From NCBI GenBank assembly GCA_030680575.1, contig JAUXVI010000048.1:1-42424 (forward strand): a DNA stretch of 42,424 bases, read 5' to 3'. Source of the stretch: Hylemonella sp. (GTDB lineage Bacteria > Pseudomonadota > Gammaproteobacteria > Burkholderiales > Burkholderiaceae_C). Under the pieces are notes generated by a model. That model had not been told where the DNA came from, ran no database searches, and saw only the letters and a list, made by a program, of their open reading frames with translations. The translations under genes were made by a program, and so were the position numbers. Of this stretch, positions 25,040-33,285 are shown one piece after another (the stretch's first letter is position 1; each line of letters starts with the position of its first letter).

Positions 25040-26664
25040 TGGCCCGCGCCAAGGACTACAAGGCTAAAGCATCTGAAATCGCAACCGACCTTGCTGCTGA
25101 CTTGGAAGCAACCGACGCAGTTGTCGCGCTGCCTCCCAATCCGCGAAACCATAACCTGATTGACCTGCGTCCATGGCTGGGGCGTGGCTTTGACGACTGG
25201 GTTTGGGCAGCAACCACGGTATTGAAGGCTCGGCTCCAGAGTGGGTACTATTCGGTGGCGACCATCGTGAGCTTTGCATCCAATGGGATCAAAGTGTTTC
25301 TGCCCTACCTTATGGAAAATCATTTGGGCACCATACCCCTACGGCCATCGGATATGGGACCGGCAGATGTTGCCCGTTACGTCGCGTGGCTTAGGCTCAA
25401 ATACCCAAACGGCTCCACAGCCAAGAACTATTACTCTGCCTTTAAGTCGGTGGTGATTGGTCTTATGGATTACGGATTTATCGACCGGCCCCATCAGGAT
25501 TTATTGCCAGCCAATCCATTCCCTATGAACGCAAAGGTGATACGAGGCGAAACATCTTTAAGTCAAGCGGAAATGCAGAAGTTGGCCAATGCCCTAAAAG
25601 CCGATCTCATAGCCATCCATCACGGACGATTTACAGGGTTGGAGTCGGAGGCCATTGTGGCTCTCATGCTCATCGTTGGCATGCGCTCGGGAATCAACGC
25701 AACCCCGCTTCTGGAAATGAAACGGGACTGCTTGGAGCCACATCCTTTTATGCCCAACCTCATGCTGGTGAGAACCTTCAAACGCAGGGGAAAGGGCGCG
25801 CAATCCACTTCATTGCGGCAGACACACATCCATGATCTCGCAGCGTCCATCCCCATGGATGGCGTCGCTGTGCTCAAGAAGGCGTTGGAAATGACGCAGG
25901 TCCTTGTTCTCAGTGCCCCTGAATCGATCAAGGATCGTGTTTGGCTCTACCGCTCTTCACAGCGTGGATACAGCAAGGGGCAGACGCTTTGCCTAAATAT
26001 GGGCCGTGTTTACGAAAATTCCAAGGCAATTGTTCAGCGCCACGGCTTGTTAGCCGACGACGGCTCACCATTGCGGGTAACCCTTGGAAGGCTACGCAAG
26101 ACCATGGAAAACCGCCTCTGGAAGCTCAGTGATGGCGATCTGCTTGCCGTGTCCGCAGTGATGGGTCATTCCCCTCAGGTCGCAGACAACCACTACTTGC
26201 GTCTTGATGAGCGCACCAAGGCGGAGGGCGCGAAATTCCTTGGCGAAGCGCTGCCAGCCAAACTCAGGGGGCAAGACCTCGCACCAACCCCCACGGGTAG
26301 TTGCAAGGACAGCTTGCAAGGCGCGCTCGCCCCGAAAGACGGTTCCACACATTGCGCGGAGTTCACGCATTGCCTGGGGTGTTCAAGCTATGCGATTGTG
26401 GGGACGATCAAGGACCTGCACCGGCTCTTCAGCTTCCAGCGCTTCCTGATGTCGGAGATGGACTACTACGCGAAAGGAGAGTGGCATGAGTGGCAAGGCC
26501 ACCATCAAGATCTCATTACGCAAATCGACCGAATTGCAGTTGATAACTTCTTCCCGGAAATGGTGGAGCAAGCTAAGGTGCTGGCTGAAAAAGACCCACA
26601 TCCCTTCTGGGCGATACGGATGCGCCAGTCTCAACTGAGTAGAGAGGCTCGATATGGCCGGTAA
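25039..26664 (+). CDS. Tyrosine recombinase 2 of the island trio, non-canonical active site
   Basis: A 541-residue protein of the same superfamily. Visible catalytic residues are R216 (GMRSGIN), R353, H377 (MGHSPQVADNHY) and Y386. The position of the first His of the HxxR motif is Gly350 (LGRLRKT). The C-terminal 120 residues hold a Cys-rich stretch (HCAEFTHCLGCSSY) that may bind zinc. ATG 25039 overlaps the preceding stop by one base; the TTG just before it is in the same frame. It overlaps the next gene by 11 bp. Confidence 0.9.
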   Translation: MARAKDYKAKASEIATDLAADLEATDAVVALPPNPRNHNLIDLRPWLGRGFDDWVWAATTVLKARLQSGYYSVATIVSFASNGIKVFLPYLMENHLGTIPLRPSDMGPADVARYVAWLRLKYPNGSTAKNYYSAFKSVVIGLMDYGFIDRPHQDLLPANPFPMNAKVIRGETSLSQAEMQKLANALKADLIAIHHGRFTGLESEAIVALMLIVGMRSGINATPLLEMKRDCLEPHPFMPNLMLVRTFKRRGKGAQSTSLRQTHIHDLAASIPMDGVAVLKKALEMTQVLVLSAPESIKDRVWLYRSSQRGYSKGQTLCLNMGRVYENSKAIVQRHGLLADDGSPLRVTLGRLRKTMENRLWKLSDGDLLAVSAVMGHSPQVADNHYLRLDERTKAEGAKFLGEALPAKLRGQDLAPTPTGSCKDSLQGALAPKDGSTHCAEFTHCLGCSSYAIVGTIKDLHRLFSFQRFLMSEMDYYAKGEWHEWQGHHQDLITQIDRIAVDNFFPEMVEQAKVLAEKDPHPFWAIRMRQSQLSREARYGR

Positions 26665-28507
26665 CGCCATTGCAAAGCAGCCGGCAAAGGCTTACGACCT
26701 GTTGGCCGCCCAGCCCGTTTCATCTAAAGGGCTCTCGGCGTCCGCGAAAGCAAATATCGTGGTCAGCGCGGTAGCTGACATGGATGGCAGCAACCACGTT
26801 CTCTCCAGATTTGGTGATCCCATTTGGGACTTCAGACCCTACTTTGAGCAATCCAATGTGGCCGATGGTCAAAAATACATTCCTTGGCCAGAGGATTGTT
26901 CGCAGGAGTTGGTCGATGACTGCAAGGCGGCCTTGTATGCATGGTTTAAGCGAGGGCTGCCAGGCTCGAAGCCTCCGGTGGCAATGGGTATCTGCCAGGC
27001 GGCCATTGCATCAGCAATTCCGATGTTGCGTTGGTTGACGACGTTGAAGATCAAAAGGTTTGACCAGGTGAAACAAATTCACGTCTCAAACTATGTTCAT
27101 TACACCAAATCCCGACTCACCCGTAACCCGCACAGCGTCTACGACAGCTTGCGGATCCTGGACTTCTTATGGGTGTTTCGCAACGAGACGTTGTCCCCGC
27201 TTGCTGCATGCCCATGGGGCGACAGCTCGCTGTGGCGGGTCAGCGGTTTGGCAAAACAAGTCGGCAACCAGTTTGGGCGAACTGAAACCGGAAAAACGCC
27301 CATCGTCCCTCCGGATGTGCAGGCCAAGGTGTTTAACTATTGTGAAGAGATTCTTGCAGCGGCACCAAAAATTCTGAACGAACGTGATTCCGGCCGGTTA
27401 GGGTTTCGAAATCCAGCGCTGGTCCGCATTCGAGATGCTGCGCTTTACGTCCTGTCAATAACCAGTGGCATGCGCAATGAGGAGGCGATCGGGGTCGAGG
27501 CCGGGTCATGGCGCAGCGAAGTGAGAGACGGCGTTGAATTCCACTGGGTTGCCACCACCGAGCACAAGACGGGAAAGGGTAAGGTGGAGTTCTTGATACC
27601 CGAGATCACGGTCAAAGTTCTGGATTTGATGAGCCGCTATGTAAAGCCACTTCAAGAAAAGCTGGCTCGTGAAATTGCAGAACTGGAGTGCAACCCAACA
27701 CCTCAGGACTTGACGAGTCGGATGCTGCGATTGGCAAAGGCAAAGAGAGACGCCAGAAAACTGTTTCTATGCACCAGCCTGTCTGGGTGGAGTGAATCGA
27801 CTGGCTATCACGTTGACGCGCTGTCCAACGGTGGATCGAAGGTCTCATTCCAGCGATTGGCTAAGGCTGCCGGCACGGACTGGCAGTTGGCACCCCACCA
27901 GTGCCGAAGAACTTACGCGCGCAACATCGTTGAGTCGCGCATGGGGCGCGCCTCGCTTGTCTTCCTCAAATGGCAGTTCAAGCATTCCAGCATGAGCATG
28001 ACTCAGTTGTATGCATCCAACCCAATGCAAGACGCATCGCTGTTCGATGAAGTGCTGGACGAAATGACCGACTTCAAGGTGGACCTGATTGAGTCCTGGC
28101 TTGGTGATCAGCCTTTGAGTGGCGGCGCTGGACGCGAAATCACAAAGGCGCGTGCGATTACCCTGAAAAGTCGAGCCGCATTGTTGGCTGAAACAGCAGC
28201 CCAGGTTCACATCCGCGCCACAGGTCATGGATGGTGCCTTGCACAAGAAAAAGGGTGTGGTGGCGCGGGTCTGTATGAAGCGACCCTGTGCGTTGGCTGC
28301 AAGAACGGCGTCATTGATGAGTCGTTTACCGACATCTGGAAAGGCATCTATGAGCAACAAACCGAATTGTTGGCCATTGACGATGCTGGGCCGGCAGTCA
28401 AGCAACGCGCTGAGCGCGACGTTCAATGGGCGCGCCAAGTAATGGTGGACCTTGGCGTTTTGTCGACACAAGGCACATCAGGTTTGAATGGGGCGTCAAA
28501 TGAGTGA
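26654..28507 (+). CDS. Tyrosine recombinase 3 of the island trio (TnpB-like)
   Basis: A 617-residue recombinase, close in size to TnpB of Tn554 (about 630). R274 (SGMRNEEAIG), H415-Q-C-R418-R (HQCRRTYARN), H444 (FKHSSMSMTQLY) and Y453 are visible. The C-terminus has a Cys cluster (GWCLAQEKGCGGAGLYEATL then CVGCKNG). GAGAGG lies 8 bp before the ATG. It overlaps both neighbours, so the whole module is likely translated from one message. Confidence 0.92.
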   Translation: MAGNAIAKQPAKAYDLLAAQPVSSKGLSASAKANIVVSAVADMDGSNHVLSRFGDPIWDFRPYFEQSNVADGQKYIPWPEDCSQELVDDCKAALYAWFKRGLPGSKPPVAMGICQAAIASAIPMLRWLTTLKIKRFDQVKQIHVSNYVHYTKSRLTRNPHSVYDSLRILDFLWVFRNETLSPLAACPWGDSSLWRVSGLAKQVGNQFGRTETGKTPIVPPDVQAKVFNYCEEILAAAPKILNERDSGRLGFRNPALVRIRDAALYVLSITSGMRNEEAIGVEAGSWRSEVRDGVEFHWVATTEHKTGKGKVEFLIPEITVKVLDLMSRYVKPLQEKLAREIAELECNPTPQDLTSRMLRLAKAKRDARKLFLCTSLSGWSESTGYHVDALSNGGSKVSFQRLAKAAGTDWQLAPHQCRRTYARNIVESRMGRASLVFLKWQFKHSSMSMTQLYASNPMQDASLFDEVLDEMTDFKVDLIESWLGDQPLSGGAGREITKARAITLKSRAALLAETAAQVHIRATGHGWCLAQEKGCGGAGLYEATLCVGCKNGVIDESFTDIWKGIYEQQTELLAIDDAGPAVKQRAERDVQWARQVMVDLGVLSTQGTSGLNGASNE

Positions 28508-28889
28508 TCCAAAGGCTCGTAGTCGAAAGAAGACTGTTGATCAGATTCAGCAGGCTATCGCGCGGGTGCAGGCTGGCCCGGGCAAAGTGTCCATTTCTGG
28601 GGTTGCCAAATTGGCGGGTGTTACCCCTTCTCTGATTCATAACACCTACCCAGACCTCGCCGAGAAAATCAGAGGGCTAATGGGTAAGGCGTCGCGCACC
28701 CAGCGCAATGCAAAGCATGATGCGCTGGTCCGTGAGCGCGACGTCAACCGCGCACTGAGGCAGGAACTTGTAGAGGCGCGCACAGATTTAGCTAAACTTG
28801 CATCTGTCAATCAAATGCTTCTACACGAGGTGGCCTTGCTCAGAGGAGCTGCCACCGGAAAAGTGGTCTCGATCATTCGAACCAAGTGA
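28500..28889 (+). CDS. TnpC-like small coiled-coil protein
   Basis: A 129-residue basic protein with a winged or simple helix-turn-helix region (about 20-60: VSISGVAKLAGVTPSLIHNTYP) and a C-terminal coiled coil (about 75-115). Tn554-type transposons carry a TnpC of similar size (about 125 residues) after tnpB that promotes and orients transposition. An in-frame ATG 12 bp upstream is the alternative start. It overlaps the recombinase-3 stop by 8 bp and ends the recombination operon. Confidence 0.8.
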   Translation: MSDPKARSRKKTVDQIQQAIARVQAGPGKVSISGVAKLAGVTPSLIHNTYPDLAEKIRGLMGKASRTQRNAKHDALVRERDVNRALRQELVEARTDLAKLASVNQMLLHEVALLRGAATGKVVSIIRTK

Positions 28890-29364
28890 GGGAAGCGGCT
28901 CGCGGTCAAGCGCATATGGGGCCACGGTCGTATTTCGACAGGGGGCAGCGCATGGACATGGAGGCTGACTTCAGGTAACGGCCATGAACGGTCGTAGCGG
29001 CATGCGATCCGGCTGACCGCTGCCGACTGGACTGAAGCGGTCGCGGACGAAGGCCTGTTTGTCCGCTTTCACGGCGACGAGACATTGCCATGGGCCAAGC
29101 TCGCGCGACCACCCCAACACTCATTTCCGATCATCTGGGCTTAGTTGCCTCAAATAGGTCGGCGCGATCACCTGCTGTAATAGAAATCAAAGGCTCAAGG
29201 CGCTCCAGTGCGGGCCTCCTGCCGCAATGAGTGAGTTCTGTGGGTGGCACGCACTGGCAGCTCCCGTTACCAACTAAGGTTAGAACCCGTTGGGCCGAGA
29301 GACTCCAACCTCGGTTGAACGCGACATCCAACCCGAGTTTCCGATACCAAGAGAATTGTGCCCT
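28890..29364. other. Intergenic stretch after the recombinase operon
   Basis: 475 bp without a convincing gene. An inverted repeat GCGGAC (29043-29048) and GTCCGC (29061-29066) is visible. The rest looks like degenerate DNA with no recognisable remnant. Small open frames here lack ribosome sites. Confidence 0.5.
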
Positions 29365-29994
29365 TCAACCAACGTCGGAAGTATTATCTAAATTAGCAGC
29401 TTCTTCGGCCGGCAATTCAGCGTCCACATCTACATCTTCACTTTGGTCGTCCAAGTTTATTGTCAGGGGGGCCAAGGATTGGGTAGGCGACGTAGGCGCT
29501 GGCTGCCGACTCTCAACCCACACGATGGCGTTTTTGTAGGTCTCAATATCCAACCGAAGGCCGACCTCCTTCGGGGTCAGACCGATCACATAGTCAGTAA
29601 CAACTTGGTCTTCAATCCGAATTTCTTCGATTTTTGCGGCGAGACACTGGTACGTGCCCGAAATATAGATACTGTCACCCTGCCGGATTCGACAACTTTG
29701 AAGAGGCGCCACGCATATCCTCTTGTTTCCCGTGACAACCGACTCAATCCTTCCAGCTTTGGTCCAATTTCCGTGTTCGGAATGCCATTGAAGTGAAGAA
29801 AGTAGCATCGCCTCGACTATTGCTTCGCACAGCGCACGAATGAATCTTACGTATGCAACTAAGGTATCGTCGCCAATAACTTCGCCGACACGTCGAGTCG
29901 CGTGCGAGGCTTCATTCCGTAGATCGATGAATGAGGCCAACCCCTTGTCGACGGAGGTGTGACTAATCAGAGGCAGGGAGTCGTGAGCCACCAT
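29365..29994 (-). CDS. HEPN-like protein with RNEASH motif
   Basis: A 209-residue soluble protein if started at ATG 29994. Residues 26-31 read RNEASH, which fits the RX4H (RN-xxx-H) motif of HEPN ribonucleases, in a helical context (IDLRNEASHATR...FIRALCEAIVEAMLL). The acidic tail (about 160-209) is low complexity. The open frame extends upstream to 30309 as overlap with the next gene. GGGAGG directly touches the ATG, so the true start may differ, or a frameshift may have split a membrane-anchored protein. Possible toxin or defence nuclease; not proven. Confidence 0.55.
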   Translation of the reverse strand: MVAHDSLPLISHTSVDKGLASFIDLRNEASHATRRVGEVIGDDTLVAYVRFIRALCEAIVEAMLLSSLQWHSEHGNWTKAGRIESVVTGNKRICVAPLQSCRIRQGDSIYISGTYQCLAAKIEEIRIEDQVVTDYVIGLTPKEVGLRLDIETYKNAIVWVESRQPAPTSPTQSLAPLTINLDDQSEDVDVDAELPAEEAANLDNTSDVG

Positions 29995-30296
29995 CCTCCC
30001 AGTTCCGTGCTTCTGGGCCAGAGCCAAGAAGTCACAAGCAGCCCTATGCCAAACAGAGCAATGCACGTTCCTGCCAGCGCTTGCGGAAGTACGCTCATTG
30101 CTCCAAGAAAACGAAGAGGCTTGGTGCCAGTTGAAAATCGCGCAGCTATGGCTGATCCAACATCGAATACATAAAGAAAAAATGCGGGCACGATCAGCAC
30201 GGCTACCAGCGACAGTGCAGGACTGAGGGCGTAAATCACCGGCAGCGCCGCAATAAGCACCGTGCAAATCGCTAAACCGAATAATGCATTTCGCAT
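29967..30296 (-). CDS. Small multi-span membrane protein upstream of the HEPN-like gene
   Basis: A 109-residue hydrophobic protein with about four short spans (MRNALFGLAICTVLIAALPV, then SLVAVLIVPAFFLYV, and two more near VLPQALAGTCIALFGIGLLV). GGGGG lies 6 bp before ATG 30296; upstream ATGs 30302 and 30314 are alternatives. Its end overlaps the start of the HEPN-like gene by 28 bp in another frame, so the two may be coupled, or parts of one gene split by a frameshift. Family not recognised. Confidence 0.6.
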   Translation of the reverse strand: MRNALFGLAICTVLIAALPVIYALSPALSLVAVLIVPAFFLYVFDVGSAIAARFSTGTKPLRFLGAMSVLPQALAGTCIALFGIGLLVTSWLWPRSTELGGWWLTTPCL

Positions 30297-30333
30297 CGTC
30301 ATCCCCCAATTCATGGCCAGTTTGGGTGACTGC

Positions 30334-30368
30334 TACTGGTCGATGATCGCCATGCTAGCGTGAACCGA
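30334..30368 (-). repeat. Intergenic motif copy 3, upstream of a small membrane gene
   Basis: Plus-strand reading TACTGGTCGATGATCGCCAT then GCTAGCG aligns with copies 30740-30783 and 31085-31128 (shared TGG.CG..G..CG.CATG.TAGC). This copy diverges after TAGC. It ends 38 bp before the ATG of the gene at 29967-30296. Confidence 0.5.
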
Positions 30369-30418
30369 ACAGGGCTCAAAGCCAGCGCGCGCGCACTTCA
30401 ACCCGGACACGTCCGTCC

Positions 30419-30712
30419 CTACGCCCGATTTTGCGCTCGGTAATGGGACCACTTCAGGCAACCTGCGGCTACTAGGATTGCGCCGAGGCCCATGTACACA
30501 ATCGCAGGCCCTTGGTGCCCCATCGCGTTGAATGCCATCGTCTTGATCCAGCTCCAGCGACCGCTGAACGGTGCCTGCGAAGGGTCAAACCATTCTTGAA
30601 GACCGAGCACGATAGAGCACGCGCCGAGACCCCACCAGGCTGCGGCCATCTCTTTGTGCGAGAACGGCTTCTTCCAATATGCGTGGTCCGGTTCACCACG
30701 ATTAAGTTTCAT
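30419..30712 (-). CDS. Small two-span membrane protein (97 aa)
   Basis: A 97-residue protein with an N-terminal soluble part (EPDHAYWKKPFSHKEMAAAWW), a hydrophobic span about residues 25-42 and another about 70-87. Family not recognised. It is on the minus strand, between two other tiny membrane genes. The start ATG 30712 has no strong ribosome site. Confidence 0.6.
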   Translation of the reverse strand: MKLNRGEPDHAYWKKPFSHKEMAAAWWGLGACSIVLGLQEWFDPSQAPFSGRWSWIKTMAFNAMGHQGPAIVYMGLGAILVAAGCLKWSHYRAQNRA

Positions 30713-30739
30713 GCTGTAAACGCCTTGATCAATGCCCGC

Positions 30740-30783
30740 TATTGGACGCCGTGCGGCATGTTAGCGGGGGCGGTGGTGGTCCC
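30740..30783 (-). repeat. Intergenic motif copy 1, upstream of a small membrane gene
   Basis: 44 bp; 34 of 44 positions are identical to the copy at 31085-31128 by hand alignment, including GGGGCGGTGGTGG. It ends 28 bp before the ATG of the gene at 30419-30712. Confidence 0.6.
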
Positions 30784-30806
30784 TGAGCGAACGAAACCGT
30801 AGGACC

Positions 30807-31061
30807 TTACCTCGACTGGTCTTTCAGTACTCGCAGCGCAAGGTAGGCCACGCAAGCGCCGATGGCCGTCCAAAACAGGTGGTATGCAACATGGCCGGCT
30901 GGCTCACCAAGTGCTGTCTTTAAGACTTGCGCCAGACCGTTGCGGAGCGACGAGATGGTTGGCGACGGAGGTGCCAATGTGAAGGCCGCCCATGCGCTGA
31001 GCAGACTCAAACCGACTCCCAAAACGAAAAAGAACCAACCAGCAATCTTCGCTTCGCGCAT
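30807..31061 (-). CDS. Small two-span membrane protein (84 aa)
   Basis: An 84-residue protein with hydrophobic spans at about residues 6-30 (AGWFFFVLGVGLSLLSAWAA) and 57-76. A strong AGGAGG lies 7 bp before the ATG, so it is very likely translated. Family not recognised. Same strand as, and 94 bp upstream of, the 97-residue membrane gene. Confidence 0.72.
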   Translation of the reverse strand: MREAKIAGWFFFVLGVGLSLLSAWAAFTLAPPSPTISSLRNGLAQVLKTALGEPAGHVAYHLFWTAIGACVAYLALRVLKDQSR

Positions 31062-31084
31062 GTTGCCCCTCCTAGAACGTCCAC

Positions 31085-31128
31085 CTCTGGCCGATGTGCG
31101 TCATGGTAGCTGGGGCGGTGGTGGGCCC
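31085..31128 (-). repeat. Intergenic motif copy 2, upstream of a small membrane gene
   Basis: 44 bp, aligned with 30740-30783 as above and partly with 30334-30368. It ends 24 bp before the ATG at 31061. Confidence 0.6.
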
Positions 31129-31301
31129 ACTGCGGAAGTTCGGCAAGTCCTCGTGAATGCCGGGAGTGCAGCGGTTGCTGCCGTTCGAGTTTTCAACGTG
31201 AATGCCCTTGGCGTGCCGGATTGCGATCACTCCTATTCATGCATCGTGGTAATGCGCAGAGACAGGTTTCAGGCGCGCAGTTGACATTGCTAGAGAGTTG
31301 A

Positions 31302-31514
31302 CAACAGCGTGCAGAGATCTGCAAGCTCGACGAGCAAGACTGCAGCAGCATCAAGCATGGTGCGATCAATCACCTGGGCGTGTCGCCAGCGTTGATGGCT
31401 TACCGCGAGCACAAGGCCATGCTGGGCAAGACTTAGGCCGGCGAGAAGTTCCCGGCGGTTGTGATGATGGGGGCTGGCTGGATGGTGGTCCCCGACATCA
31501 AACCAGGCAAGTGA
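31302..31514 (+). pseudogene. Possible gene remnant, unidentified
   Basis: One plus-strand frame reads a protein-like sequence (EICKLDEQDCSSIKHGAINH and then GVSPALMAYREHKAMLGK), a stop at 31434-31436, and continues in the same frame as AGEKFPAVVMMGAGWMVVPD to a stop at 31512-31514. Amino-acid use looks coding but there is no start. It may be the 3' end of a lost gene. The rest of the 31062-31623 gap, apart from the motif copy and hairpin, shows nothing. Confidence 0.35.
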
Positions 31515-31518
31515 TGGT

Positions 31519-31549
31519 GAGTGGCTGACCCGCCCTGGGTCAGCCACTC
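31519..31549. terminator. Strong hairpin downstream of sorB
   Basis: Perfect 13-bp stem GAGTGGCTGACCC (31519-31531), loop GCCCT, GGGTCAGCCACTC (31537-31549). It is 75 bp beyond the sorB stop. No T-run follows on either strand, so it may be a transcript-stabilising hairpin or a rho-assisted terminator. Confidence 0.6.
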
Positions 31550-31623
31550 AGTCGGGATCGCTGTTTGCAGGTGATCCCGTCCTTTTTGTCAGTTGGCGCA
31601 ACAGCGCTGTGGCCAACCAGCCA

Positions 31624-31971
31624 TCACTTTGATCCACCCGAAGCCTTGGCCACGTAGGCCGCCAGGGCGGCAATTTGCGCATCACTGAGTTTGCCGTTGT
31701 AGGACGGCATCTGCCCAATGCCGTTGCGCAGCGCGGTGGCCACGCGCTTGGCATCGGGCTTGAGCTCGTCCAGGCTGGGGCCCACGGCGCCTTCGGCTCC
31801 CGCGTCCTTGAGCGCATGGCACAGGGCGCAGGCAGGCACCGCGCCTTGGCCGAACAACACCTTGCCTTGTTGAAGTTGCGCGGCATCGTCGGCGGCGTGC
31901 ACGGGCAGCACTGTGAATGCCAACGACCACAGGGCAGCGACCAACGCGTGTTTTTGGATTGTGCGCTTCAT
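31624..31971 (-). CDS. sorB: Cytochrome c subunit of sulfite dehydrogenase (SorB-like)
   Basis: A 115-residue exported monohaem cytochrome c. Signal peptide residues 1-26 (ALVAALWSLAFTVLPVHA), haem-binding C48-A-L-C51-H52, and a candidate axial M88 in GQMPSYNG, the layout of class I c-type cytochromes. It starts within the sorA stop codon (ATGA), so the two are co-translated. It probably takes electrons from SorA and passes them to the respiratory chain. SorB assignment rests on linkage to the SorA-like gene. Confidence 0.88.
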   Translation of the reverse strand: MKRTIQKHALVAALWSLAFTVLPVHAADDAAQLQQGKVLFGQGAVPACALCHALKDAGAEGAVGPSLDELKPDAKRVATALRNGIGQMPSYNGKLSDAQIAALAAYVAKASGGSK

Positions 31972-33200
31972 GCCACGCTCACTTTCACGGCGTGGTCGGC
32001 CCAGCTGGTGTTGTTGTAGCCGCCCGCGTTTTCCATGCGTTGTTCGGGCTGCACGTTGCCTGCGGTGTCGGTGGCTCGGCTCGCCAGGGTGAACTGGCCC
32101 GCCGGCAGGCGCGCCGCAAAAACAAACTGCCGCCACGCAAAGCGGCCGAGGTCGGGCCCCACCATGCGCGCGAGCTGCCAGGTTTTTCCGCCGTCCAGAG
32201 AAACCTCGACCTTGGCCACCGCGTTCATGCCGCCAAACGCCACGCCATGGATCTGTGTGTCACCCGCTTTAAGCGGGGCGCCGTCCGTGCCGGGACCGTT
32301 GATCCACGACTTCACCGTCATTTCCTGCACCGATGGCTGCGACGGGTCGCCCTTCGCGCCGGGCGGTGAAATGCGGTAGCCGTGCGACATGATGCGTGCG
32401 TCGGTCTCCTGAGCGGTGAAGGCCAGGCGTTTGACGTACTTGATGTTGTTCACGCCCGTGTAACCCGGCACGATCAAGCGCAGTGGGCCGCCGTGGGCCA
32501 GCGAAATCGGCACACCGTTCATTTCCCAGGCCAGCAGGGCATCGGCGAGTGCGGCAGCAGGCACCGAGCGTTCCACGATCACGCTCTTGGGGTCCAGTCC
32601 ATCGGGGAGTTTTTCGCCGCCTGTGCCGGTGAGGTAGGCCATGCCGGCCTCCACGCCGCCCAGGGCATCCACCACCCAGCGCACCGGCACACCGCTCCAC
32701 ACCACACAGCCTGCTGCGCCCACTTGCCAAGGCGTTCCACTGGGCTTGTTGGGGAAGTAGCCGCGTCCGTTGCCAGAGCATTGCAACACCATCGCCGTGG
32801 TCTCGATGCCTATGCGCTTGAGGTCGCCCAGCGTGAGTTTGCGCGGGTTCTTCACCCCCTCGATGTTGATCTCCCAGGCATCGCGGTTGCCCAGGATCGA
32901 GGCGTCGGGCGCGGGCAGGTTGTTGCGGATGTAGAGCTGCTCGGACGGCGTGATTACGCTGGTGCCGAACACACTGCGCTTGGTCTCAATGGTGGTGCTG
33001 CTGTGCACGATCAGGCTGGCCGGGTCCTTCCAGCCCACGTACGCTGGCAGAGGCTTGGCAGCACCGGCCAAGGCGACGGGCGCGGTCTCACCAGCAGCGG
33101 CTGCGGTGCGGCCAAAGCTGGCCAGACCAACGGCAGCCAAAGCAGCGCCGCTGCCGGCCAGCAGGTGGCGCCGGGGGAGCGAGGTGGGTTGTTGGTTCAT
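31968..33200 (-). CDS. sorA: Molybdopterin sulfite dehydrogenase catalytic subunit (SorA-like)
   Basis: A 410-residue Tat-exported enzyme of the sulfite oxidase family. R10-R11 begin a twin-arginine signal (LPRRHLLAGSGAALAAVG). The molybdenum ligand is C141 in VLQCSGNGRG. The C-terminal dimerisation domain includes DAVAKVEVSLDGGKTW-like residues (AVAKVEVSLDGGKTWQLAR). It oxidises sulfite to sulfate in the periplasm. The paired cytochrome supports SorAB type; a SoxC-type or other sulfite-oxidase-fold enzyme is less likely. It lies 85 bp downstream of an ECF/anti-sigma pair on the same strand. Confidence 0.9.
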   Translation of the reverse strand: MNQQPTSLPRRHLLAGSGAALAAVGLASFGRTAAAAGETAPVALAGAAKPLPAYVGWKDPASLIVHSSTTIETKRSVFGTSVITPSEQLYIRNNLPAPDASILGNRDAWEINIEGVKNPRKLTLGDLKRIGIETTAMVLQCSGNGRGYFPNKPSGTPWQVGAAGCVVWSGVPVRWVVDALGGVEAGMAYLTGTGGEKLPDGLDPKSVIVERSVPAAALADALLAWEMNGVPISLAHGGPLRLIVPGYTGVNNIKYVKRLAFTAQETDARIMSHGYRISPPGAKGDPSQPSVQEMTVKSWINGPGTDGAPLKAGDTQIHGVAFGGMNAVAKVEVSLDGGKTWQLARMVGPDLGRFAWRQFVFAARLPAGQFTLASRATDTAGNVQPEQRMENAGGYNNTSWADHAVKVSVA

Positions 33201-33285
33201 TTCTGGGGTCTCCGGTGGTTGGGCGTCGTGCGCCGGTTGGGGTGAAAGGGGTGAGCGGTTGATTCGTTGACAGGGACGCGGTGCC

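Noticed and set aside
29995..30309. N-terminal extension of the HEPN-like gene
   Set aside because: Its residues are Cys/Ser/Arg-rich and overlap the hydrophobic membrane-protein gene, whose frame looks real; kept only as a possible frameshift.
30334..31128. Integron attC sites
   Set aside because: The motif contains GTTAGC in one copy only and lacks the paired RYYYAAC/GTTRRRY core sites; no integrase of integron type is present.
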